Shown here: piece after piece, positions 1-7,000 of the stretch | Numbering within the stretch: the first letter of the stretch is position 1 | Layout of the letters: every line of letters begins with the position of its first letter | Source of the DNA: Chitinophaga pinensis | GTDB lineage: Bacteria > Bacteroidota > Bacteroidia > Chitinophagales > Chitinophagaceae | NCBI GenBank assembly: GCA_943331145.2 | Contig: CALQKL020000064.1 | Span: 1-9,769, forward strand | Direction of reading: 5' to 3' | DNA length: 9,769 bases | Translations under genes and position numbers: made by a program | The notes under the pieces: generated by a model | Databases searched by the model: none | Seen by the model: the letters and a program-made list of their open reading frames with translations, nothing else | Told to the model about the DNA's origin: nothing

Positions 1-1
1 A

Positions 2-169
2 GAAGAGGCGGTAGTTAGAGTATTGGATGTTACAGGACGTTTTATCAAGAGCGTAAAAGTATCATCGAATTCAAATGTGAACTTAGGTGCGGATTTGAAA
101 GCGGGTGCTTACATGCTAGAGGTAAGACAAGGTAAGGAAGTGAAGACGGTAAGGGTGATGAAATTCTAG
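2..169 (+). CDS. C-terminal end of a T9SS cargo protein (5' part outside window)
   Basis: An open frame runs in from the left edge and gives 55 residues ending ...VRVMKF before TAG at 167-169. It has the layout of a T9SS type A C-terminal sorting domain: a strand followed by 'LDVTGRFIKSV' (family pattern D..G+.+), then 'LKAGAYMLEVRQG' (family pattern L..G.Y.+.+..G), and a basic-hydrophobic final strand ending K-F. In this family the domain guides an exported protein through the outer-membrane type IX translocon and is then cleaved or replaced by a surface anchor. The body of the protein lies outside the window, so its activity cannot be told. A palindrome and a strong terminator follow the stop directly, so this is the last gene of its transcript. 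The family call is good; the function is unknown. Confidence 0.8.
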   Translation, partial: EEAVVRVLDVTGRFIKSVKVSSNSNVNLGADLKAGAYMLEVRQGKEVKTVRVMKF

Positions 170-172
170 TAA

Positions 173-192
173 GGGTTGAAAATATTCAACCC
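173..192. repeat. Short perfect palindrome, copy 1 of 2
   Basis: GGGTTGAA, spacer AATA, TTCAACCC: an 8-bp perfect inverted repeat starting three bases after the stop codon of the first gene. The identical palindrome, with the same flanks (GTAA before, CCT after), recurs at 9730-9749. It has no U-tract and sits just ahead of a much stronger terminator, so it is better read as a dispersed intergenic palindrome (REP-like) than as the terminator itself. Confidence 0.7.
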
Positions 193-207
193 CTACTGAA
201 AAATAGA

Positions 208-244
208 AAAATCCCGGTTGCGAAATGCAGCCGGGATTTTTTTT
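208..244 (+). terminator. Rho-independent terminator of the first gene
   Basis: A 14-bp stem (208-221 with 227-240, one G-U pair) closes a GAAAT loop and runs straight into a T tract to 244. The stem core is CCCGGTTGC/GCAGCCGGG. It lies about 40 bases after the stop at 169 and ends that transcript. Confidence 0.9.
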
Positions 245-456
245 ATAACAAATAAGGAATTAAAAATAAAGAATAAGGAAGTGGAGTTTGTTTCAAATTT
301 TACATTTTCATTCCTTACGTCCCATCTCTTACTCTTTATATGACTGGAGAAAACACCAACAACGGCAGACGAGAATGCCCAACTTTTTGAACTTATTGAA
401 CCCATTGAACCTTTTGAACGTCATAAACCTCCCAAACCTCTTTAATATAATCAAAT
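245..456. repeat. Intergenic repeat-rich region, block 1
   Basis: No gene is supported here. The stretch holds degenerate pieces that return in the block at 8927-9363. One is an A-rich piece at about 251-288 (TTAAAAATAA..GAATAAGGAA.TGGAGTTT), matched at about 8968-8997. The other is a low-complexity run of 'TTGAAC/AAACCT' words at about 388-440, whose part 'TTGAACGTC.TAAACCTC' is matched from 9329. The 70-codon minus-strand frame across 193-405 runs through the terminator and these repeats and is not credible as a gene. The middle part (about 300-385) shows nothing I recognise. Confidence 0.65.
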
Positions 457-487
457 AAAAAAGGGTTCCAATTTCTTGAAACCCTTT
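457..487 (-). terminator. Rho-independent terminator of the tRNA
   Basis: Read on the minus strand, a stem of about 10 bp (AAAGGGTTTC with GGAACCCTTT, one mismatch) closes an 8-base loop and is followed by a T run. It starts about 13 bases downstream of the tRNA 3' end, which suits a single-tRNA transcript. Confidence 0.75.
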
Positions 488-499
488 CTTCATTCTATG

Positions 500-573
500 T
501 GGGCCCACTAGGATTTGAACCTAGGACCACCTGATTATGAGTCAGGTGCTCTAACCAACTGAGCTATAGGCCC
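500..573 (-). tRNA. tRNA with CAT anticodon (elongator Met or lysidine-type Ile)
   Basis: The minus strand folds as a complete 74-nt cloverleaf. The 7-bp acceptor stem is GGGCCTA with TGGGCCC (one U-G pair), the D stem is GCTC/GAGC, and the anticodon stem CCTGA/TCAGG closes loop CTCATAA with anticodon CAT. The variable loop is TGGTC, the T stem is CTAGG/CCTAG with loop TTCAAAT, and the discriminator base is A. CCA is not encoded, as is usual in Bacteroidota. The stem lacks the 1-72 mismatch of bacterial initiators, so this is not tRNA-fMet. A CAT tRNA of this shape could be elongator Met, or Ile2 whose C34 is changed to lysidine by TilS to read AUA. Several GC pairs in the acceptor stem lean slightly to Ile2, but I cannot settle it without comparing the genome's other CAT tRNAs. 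Confidence 0.95.
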
Positions 574-602
574 GTTCTTTTTGTTAAAAAGAATTAGGAC
601 TG

Positions 603-610
603 CAAAAATA
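603..610 (-). promoter_or_regulatory. Candidate -7 box for the tRNA
   Basis: On the minus strand this reads TATTTTTG, an exact fit to the Bacteroidota -7 consensus TAnnTTTG, about 29 bases upstream of the mature tRNA 5' end. No clear TTTG -33 element is seen at the expected spacing, so support rests on the -7 box and its position. Confidence 0.45.
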
Positions 611-628
611 GTGTAAATCATTTATTTT

Positions 629-653
629 AAAAGATTTTTAAAATAAATCTTTT
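629..653. repeat. AT-rich inverted repeat between the divergent tRNA and receptor genes
   Basis: AAAAGATTT (629-637) and AAATCTTTT (645-653) form a 9-bp perfect inverted repeat with a 7-base spacer. It lies upstream of the candidate tRNA promoter. It could be an operator or a chance match in AT-rich DNA. The rest of the stretch from 654 to 804 is AT-rich and shows no recognisable site. Confidence 0.3.
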
Positions 654-804
654 GTTTCTCGAACCTTTTTTGCATACAATTTCTTAAAAAGAGATAATCT
701 AAAAAATTGCACTTGATTTTTTTCAATTTTAAGTTTAAAGCCACTTAATTAATTCTAAAAGATGTCTGCATAAAATATTTTTATTTGGGTGTGCTTATAA
801 TTTA

Positions 805-848
805 GTTAACATAAACTTAACCTAAATGTAATAAATAGGTAACTTTTA
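805..848 (+). promoter_or_regulatory. Four-unit 11-bp direct-repeat array, likely response-regulator (Pho-box-like) site
   Basis: Four consecutive 11-mers stand head to tail: GTTAACATAAA (805), CTTAACCTAAA (816), TGTAATAAATA (827) and GGTAACTTTTA (838). The core TAAC/T recurs exactly every 11 bases, at 807, 818, 829 and 840. This is seen directly. Head-to-tail half-sites at 11-bp period are the known binding mode of OmpR-family regulators such as PhoB, and of Bacillus PhoP with TTAACA half-sites. The array lies 52 bp before the receptor start codon. The same design with five units precedes the next gene. The binding regulator is inferred, not shown. Confidence 0.6.
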
Positions 849-876
849 AAACCCACTAATGAAATTTTGATTTGCC

Positions 877-884
877 TACTTTCG
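877..884 (+). promoter_or_regulatory. Candidate -7 box for the receptor gene
   Basis: TACTTTCG matches the Bacteroidota -7 consensus TAnnTTTG at all but one position. It would give a very short leader before ATG at 900. There is no TTTG -33 element at the usual distance, which would fit an activator-dependent promoter served by the repeat array upstream. The alternative TTTTGATTTG at 866-874 also looks promoter-like, so the call is tentative. Confidence 0.35.
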
Positions 885-899
885 CGAAAAAAAATTAAG

Positions 900-3773
900 A
901 TGCAAAAGCTTATACTGTTTTTCATTGTACTTATTGGTTTTTCCAGTGTTGCAAAATCACAAAAATCTAAAATTGAAGGAAAAATTATAAATTCAGCAAA
1001 CGCAGAGATTTTAATAGGGGCAACTGTATCTATTGAGGGAACAAAAAAATCAACACAGTCGGATCAAAATGGATATTTTTCATTTTCTGGATTAGATAAA
1101 GGAAAATATAAACTGACCGTATCTTATGTTTCCTTTACTTCAAAATCCATCAATGTAGAAATTTCAAAAGAGGGTGAAGTAATTACTAACGATATTATAC
1201 TAGACAGAGCCACAGATATGAGTAGCGTTGTAGTAAAATCAACGAGTGGCGGATCGAGGAAACCTGTAGAAACAGTAAGTTCTTTATTGATTGCACAAAA
1301 AAATAGTGCAAGTGTAAGTGATGGGATTTCTGCGGAAACGATTAAAAGAACGCCAGATAGAAATACAGGAGATATATTAAAAAGAGTAAGTGGCGCCAGT
1401 TTACAAGATGATAAATTTGCAGTTATTAGAGGTTTAAATGATCGATATAATACCGCTTCTCTTAATGGGGCTCCTTTACCAAGTTCTGAGAGTGATCGTA
1501 AAGCATTTGCATTTGATATTTTTCCAGCAAATATGCTTGATAATTTGGTTATAACTAAAACAGCAACACCTGACATGCCTGCAGAATTTGCAGGAGGTCA
1601 AATCCTTATCACTACAAAAGGTATTCCTTCTGAAAATTACGAATCCTTTTCAATTGGAATGGGCTTCAATACGCAAAGTACTTTTAGTCAACGTAAATTC
1701 AGCGAACAAGGACAATGGGACTTTTTAGGCATCGATAATTATAGAAAACTTCCAACTCAATTCCCTGGTATACAAGGCTTCAAAGAAGCAAGTGTAAATG
1801 ATAGAATATCTTATGCTAAAAATTTTAATTTAAAAAATTGGGCTTACGAAACCAGAACAGCTTTACCAAATACAAGTTTTCAGTATATCATAGCTAGAAA
1901 TATTCAAAGAAAAGAAAAAGATTTTTTCGGATTACTAATGTCTGTAACCTATCAAAAATCGCTTTCAAAAAATAATGGCGACAGAACATTTTTTGCTCCT
2001 GAATATGACAATGCTCCGCAGAGAGTGTTTCAAGAGGAATTCAATTCGTCACAAACACTTTTGGGTTTAATTGGCAACATGTCGTTTAAAATCAACAACA
2101 ACCATTCGTTAAGTTTGAAAAACATATTTAGCATTAATGCAGATGATCGTGTGATAACGCGTGACGGTGTTAATGATATTATCAATGAACCCAATCAGTA
2201 TTTCAAATCGTATGCACTTTGGTTTACCTCTAACCAGATTTTTTCTTCTCAATTGATAGGAGAGCACTACATTCCATCTACAAAATTAAAAATCAATTGG
2301 GTTGCTTCAATTTCAGATATCAAGAGAGAAATTCCTGCATTGAGAAGAATGGCTTTTGATAGCACTGCAGGTGTACCCGGTTTCCAAGCAAAACTTTTTA
2401 ATGTATCACCAGTAGATAATGATAACACAGCTGGATTAACTTTTTATTCTACAAATAAGGAAGTTTCTCATAATGCTAAAATAGATTTTTCAAGAAATTT
2501 TAAATTTAAAAAAGACAATCAAATCAACGTCAAGTTTGGTGGGTATTACCAAATGAGAGATAGAGATTTCAATCCAAGACTGCTTGCATTTTGCAATTTC
2601 GACGCCAACAGATTTAATAGTTCGATATTAAATATCAGTCCAAGAACAATCTTCCAGAAACAAAATATGGGTTATTTAGCAGCTGGAAAAACAGGTTTAA
2701 TTTTAAAAGACATCACCGAAATCAGAGATTTGTATACAGCAGGAACAGAACTTTATGCATACTATGGCATGCTTGATCAAAGATTTGGCAAAAAGTTGCG
2801 AATGATCTACGGGGCAAGGGTTGAGCAATTTCACCAAACATTGAACGCAGAATTTAATCAGTTTACACCCGTTAGAATAAATACAAGAAAAACAGACATT
2901 CTTCCATCTGCAAACTTTGTGTATTCGATTAACACAAAACAAAATCTAAGATTATCTTATTCAAAAACAGTTAATAGACCAGAGTTTAGAGAATTGGCTC
3001 CGTTTTTATTTAGAGATTACACCATCAGATATTCCGTTTTTGGTGATACTTCGTTAAGAAGAGCTATGATTGATAATTTTGATTTTAGGTATGAATTTTT
3101 TCCAGGAAAAGCACAGTTAATAACAGGATCATTGTTTTATAAAAAATTTGTTGATCCTATTGAATTGATTTCTACCAACCAAGAGAAAACGCTTTCTTAT
3201 AGAAATACGCCATCAGCAACATTATTGGGCGCTGAATTTGAGTTTAGAACTAAAATTGGCAGCTTAATTGAAACAGGAGCTTCTTCTATTTGGAATAAAT
3301 TAACTGTTTATGGAAACTTAAGCATCATCAAATCGGAAGTAAAACTTAATGTAATTGATACCAACAATTATTATTACAAAGAAGGGCGCGTAATGCAAGG
3401 ACAATCTCCTTATGTATTAAATGGAGGGGTTACTTATCAAGATGATGAAAAAAACATCTCTTCAACATTATCTTTTAATAGATATGGACAAAGAATTTTT
3501 CTTGCCAGTAATGGAGATGCAACACAAAATGGTCTTTTAATTGAGCCTAACTTATGGGAAAATGGAAGAACTCAAATTGATTTTCAATTTACAAAATCAT
3601 TTCCTAAAAAGAATATTGACATTAAGCTGAATGTTAAAGATATATTGGCTCAACAACTGGTATTTTTTGAAGATTCGAACAATAACAAAAAATATGATAA
3701 AGGGGTTGATGCAAAAAGATCTTCTTTAAATTATGGCCGTGTAATTTCTTTTACAATTTCTCATAAATTCTAA
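900..3773 (+). CDS. TonB-dependent outer-membrane receptor with carboxypeptidase-D-like N-terminal domain
   Basis: This 957-residue outer-membrane channel is expected to import a large or scarce ligand with energy from TonB-ExbBD. In order it has a signal peptide (1-20, MQKLILFFIVLIGFSSVAKS) and a CarboxypepD_reg-like Ig-fold domain (about 24-102, with 'GATVSIEGT', 'DQNGYFSFSGL'). A segment 'DMSSVVVKS' (106-114) sits where the TonB-box region normally lies. The plug (about 120-240) carries 'FAVIRGLNDRYN' (173-184) and 'TATPDMPAEFAGGQI', and the 22-strand-type barrel runs to the terminal Phe. ATG at 900 is preferred: it opens the signal peptide directly and follows an A-rich leader, whereas the upstream TTG at 867 adds 11 residues that spoil it. 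No SusD gene follows and the plug is unlike typical SusC, so this is a stand-alone type of receptor. The substrate is unknown. Regulation by the 11-bp array upstream is likely. Confidence 0.93.
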   Translation: MQKLILFFIVLIGFSSVAKSQKSKIEGKIINSANAEILIGATVSIEGTKKSTQSDQNGYFSFSGLDKGKYKLTVSYVSFTSKSINVEISKEGEVITNDIILDRATDMSSVVVKSTSGGSRKPVETVSSLLIAQKNSASVSDGISAETIKRTPDRNTGDILKRVSGASLQDDKFAVIRGLNDRYNTASLNGAPLPSSESDRKAFAFDIFPANMLDNLVITKTATPDMPAEFAGGQILITTKGIPSENYESFSIGMGFNTQSTFSQRKFSEQGQWDFLGIDNYRKLPTQFPGIQGFKEASVNDRISYAKNFNLKNWAYETRTALPNTSFQYIIARNIQRKEKDFFGLLMSVTYQKSLSKNNGDRTFFAPEYDNAPQRVFQEEFNSSQTLLGLIGNMSFKINNNHSLSLKNIFSINADDRVITRDGVNDIINEPNQYFKSYALWFTSNQIFSSQLIGEHYIPSTKLKINWVASISDIKREIPALRRMAFDSTAGVPGFQAKLFNVSPVDNDNTAGLTFYSTNKEVSHNAKIDFSRNFKFKKDNQINVKFGGYYQMRDRDFNPRLLAFCNFDANRFNSSILNISPRTIFQKQNMGYLAAGKTGLILKDITEIRDLYTAGTELYAYYGMLDQRFGKKLRMIYGARVEQFHQTLNAEFNQFTPVRINTRKTDILPSANFVYSINTKQNLRLSYSKTVNRPEFRELAPFLFRDYTIRYSVFGDTSLRRAMIDNFDFRYEFFPGKAQLITGSLFYKKFVDPIELISTNQEKTLSYRNTPSATLLGAEFEFRTKIGSLIETGASSIWNKLTVYGNLSIIKSEVKLNVIDTNNYYYKEGRVMQGQSPYVLNGGVTYQDDEKNISSTLSFNRYGQRIFLASNGDATQNGLLIEPNLWENGRTQIDFQFTKSFPKKNIDIKLNVKDILAQQLVFFEDSNNNKKYDKGVDAKRSSLNYGRVISFTISHKF

Positions 3774-3797
3774 ATTTCTTTATAATCAAATCATCAT

Positions 3798-3825
3798 AAG
3801 AGGCAGGGTTTTCCTGCCTTTTTTA
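3798..3825 (+). terminator. Rho-independent terminator of the receptor gene
   Basis: The stem AGGCAGG/CCTGCCT (3801-3807 with 3813-3819) closes loop GTTTT and is followed by a T run. It lies about 25 bases after the stop codon and separates the receptor transcript from the next gene, which has its own regulatory array. Confidence 0.88.
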
Positions 3826-3925
3826 TTTCACATAGATTATGTTTTTGGCATCTTTTTATAATTGATTTCAAAAGTATAAATATGGGATTTATACTTTTTC
3901 TATTTTTTTCAAAAATGTACAATTT

Positions 3926-3980
3926 GGTAACAATTAGGTAAGATTTACTTAACATGTCATTAATGATTACTTAACATTAC
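3926..3980 (+). promoter_or_regulatory. Five-unit 11-bp direct-repeat array, likely response-regulator (Pho-box-like) site
   Basis: Five consecutive 11-mers: GGTAACAATTA (3926), GGTAAGATTTA (3937), CTTAACATGTC (3948), ATTAATGATTA (3959) and CTTAACATTAC (3970). The TAAC/G/T core recurs without slippage at 3928, 3939, 3950, 3961 and 3972. It follows the same scheme as the array before the receptor gene, and individual units are close (CTTAAC occurs in both). The array ends 40 bp before the ATG. ATTTTGAGATTTGCG follows at once and may hold a degenerate -7 element, but no complete promoter is visible, consistent with activator dependence. A PhoB/PhoP-like OmpR-family regulator is the best inference; other family members using 11-bp spaced CTTAA sites (PmrA type) remain possible. 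Confidence 0.65.
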
Positions 3981-4019
3981 ATTTTGAGATTTGCGTTGAA
4001 TAAAAAATCAAACAAAATC

Positions 4020-7000
4020 ATGAAAAAAATTATTTCAATGCTTATTTTGTTGTTTGTATTATCAGCAACACAAGCACAAAATCCCTTCTTCGAGTTGGTA
4101 AACTACCGCGGAGCTTTTGCTCCTGCTCCAGCTAGTCCGTGGACAAGTGGTTGGACTAATTTTGATCCACAGAGTACTGTGTATCCTGCTGTAACAGATA
4201 CTATTTCTGCAGCAATTACAACAAACACAACTTGGACAGCAAATAAAACTTATTTGCTAAACGGTTTGGTTTATGTAAAAGGTGGCGCTACCCTTACCAT
4301 TCAACCAGGTGTTGTGGTTAAAGGAGTTTCAGGTTCTGCTTTAATTATTACAAAAGGTTCGAAAATCAATGCCGTTGGTACTTCAACTTCTCCTATTGTA
4401 TTTACTTCAAGTAAAGATACTGGAGCTAGAGTTACAGGCGATTGGGGTGGTATTATCCTTTTGGGTAAAGCCTCTATGAACCAAGCTGGTGGGATAAAAA
4501 ATATTGAAGGAATTGCAACTTCAACAGATACTGAATATGGTGGAGGTACAACTCCAGATGACAATGACAATTCTGGTAATTTAAAATATGCACGTATTGA
4601 ATATGGTGGATATGTATTTGCAACAGACCAAGAAATCAATGGTTTAACTATGGGAGCTGTTGGTAGAAATACCATTATCGATTTTGTACAATGTTCATTT
4701 ATCAATGATGACTCTTTTGAGTGGTTTGGCGGTACAGTAAACTGTTCTCACCTTGTTTCATATAGAGGTGTTGATGATGATTTTGATACTGATTTCGGTT
4801 TCTCTGGATCAGTTCAATTTGCATTAGGCGTTCGTGATCCAAACATGTCTGATCAGTCTGCTGCGTCAACTTCAGAAGGTTTTGAATCAGACAATGATGG
4901 TTCTGGTTCTTCTAACGCTCCTTTTACAAGTGCTGTATTTTCTAACGTAACTTGGATTGGTGCTTACAGAGGTACTGTAGGAACTGCTGCTCCAAGCGGA
5001 ACTTTTAAATTCCGTCGTGCTGTACGTATCCGTAGAAACTCTCGTTTGAAAGTTTTGAATTCTATCTTTACTGATGCACCATATGGTGTTTTCATCGATG
5101 GTGCTGCAAATAGAAACAATTTACAAACTGGAAATGGTGTGTTTAAAAACAACATCATTGCTGGTTGTTTCCGTGCTGTTGAGCCAGGATCTACTTCAGG
5201 ATTAACGGATTCATTGTATAATAATTCAATTTGTAACAATGATTCATTGGTTTCTACAACTGGATTATTAGAATCTCCTTATAGTTACACTGAAGGTGAT
5301 TATCGTCCAGCTTCAAGTTCTATAGCTTTATCTGATGTAAACTTTACTGATGCTGCTTTTAATGGACGTACAATCATTGTTAGTGCTGCTTCTTCTATTA
5401 GAGAAGTTTCTTACCGTGGTGCATTCGCTCCAGCTCCTTCTACAATGTGGACTGAAGGATGGTGCGAGTGGAATCCACAATCTAAGGTTTATCCAACTGC
5501 AACAGATACTATTTCTTCAAACATTACTTCTAATACAACTTGGACATCAAATAAGACTTATTTGTTAAATGGTATTATCTATGTAACTTCTGGTGTTACT
5601 TTGACGATCCAACCTGGAACTGTAATTAAAGGTAACTCTGGTGTTTCTGGTGGTACTGCGTTGGTAATCACTAAAAATGCAAAAATCATTGCAAAAGGAA
5701 CTCAAGATTCTGCAATTGTATTTACTTCAAGTAAAGATACTGGTTCTCGTAACATTGGCGATTGGGGTGGTGTGATTATCTTAGGTCGTGCCTCTGTGAA
5801 TCAACCTGGTGGAGTAAAAAATATTGAAGGTATTGCTACATCAACAAATACAGAATACGGTGGTGGTGCAACTCCAAATGATAATGATAATTCTGGAATA
5901 TTATCATACGCTCGTATTGAATATGGTGGTTACGTTTTCGCAACTGACCAAGAGATTAATGGTTTAACCATGGGTGCCGTTGGTCGTGGTACACAAATTG
6001 ATCACGTACAATGTTCATTCATTAATGATGATGCATTTGAGTGGTTTGGTGGCACAGTAAATGCTTCTTATTTAGTTGCTTACCGTAGCTTAGATGACAA
6101 CTGGGATACTGATTTTGGTTTTTCTGGTTCAGTTCAGTTTGCTTTGGGTGTTCGTGATCCATTAATTTCTGATCAATCATCAGGTTCAACTTCAGAAGGT
6201 TTTGAGTCTGATAATGATGGAACAGGTTCTTCAAATGCTCCATTTACAAAAGCATTATTCTCTAATGTAACTGAAATCGGACCTTACAGAGGAACTGTTG
6301 GAACTTCAGCTCCTTCAGGTACATTTAAGTTCAGAAGAGCTGCTCGTATCCGTAGAAACAGTCGTTTAAAAATCTTCAACTCTATCTTTACAGATTATCC
6401 TTACGGAGTATTTATTGACGGATCTTCTAACCGTGCAAATCTTCAAACGGGTAATGGTAAGTTTAAAAATAATTTAATTGCTGGTATGTTTAGTTCTGTT
6501 GAACCAGGTACAGCAACTACATTAAGAGATTCAATTTTCAATTCTAGCATTTGGAAAAATGATTCTTTAGCAACATCAGCAAACGTATTAACTACACCTT
6601 ACAACTATTTTGCACCTGATTATCGTCCAGGTTCTAATCCATTATCTACAACAGGTGCTGCATTTACAGATACAGCATTCAATGGTTTAATTGTTCCATG
6701 TGACGAGGTTAATGCTCCTTCAGCTATCATAGGTTCTTCAAATATTGCAGGTTGTACAAACCCTGTAACTTATAGCATTCCTGCTATTTCTAATGCAAGT
6801 TCTTATACATGGACTGTTCCAACTGGTGCAACTATTGTGTCTGGACAAGGAACAAGAACAATTACAGTTAACTTCCTTTCTACATTAACAGCTACATACA
6901 CTGGAACAATTACAGTTGTTGGTAAAAACGATTGCGGAAATACTTCAGCTGCTGCTACAAGAACAATTACAAAAGTTACTTTAGGAACGCCTGGTACTAT

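Noticed and set aside
193..405. Minus-strand open frame of 70 codons
   Set aside because: It begins inside repeat sequence, runs through the terminator hairpin at 208-244, and has no domain or plausible start context.
867..899. Upstream TTG start for the receptor
   Set aside because: It would add 11 residues with two basic patches ahead of a normal signal peptide and overlap the candidate -7 box; ATG at 900 fits better.
1124..1576. Minus-strand open frame of 150 codons inside the receptor gene
   Set aside because: It is antisense to a well-supported receptor plug and carboxypeptidase-like domain, with no recognisable domain of its own.
2703..2942. Minus-strand open frame with several cysteines
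   Set aside because: It is antisense to the receptor barrel; the Cys content follows from complementing Gln/Thr/Ala-rich codons and shows no metal-binding spacing.
3984..4019. Upstream TTG start for the secreted protein
   Set aside because: It lies four bases after the operator-like array and would extend the signal peptide by 12 charged residues; ATG at 4020 starts a textbook signal peptide.
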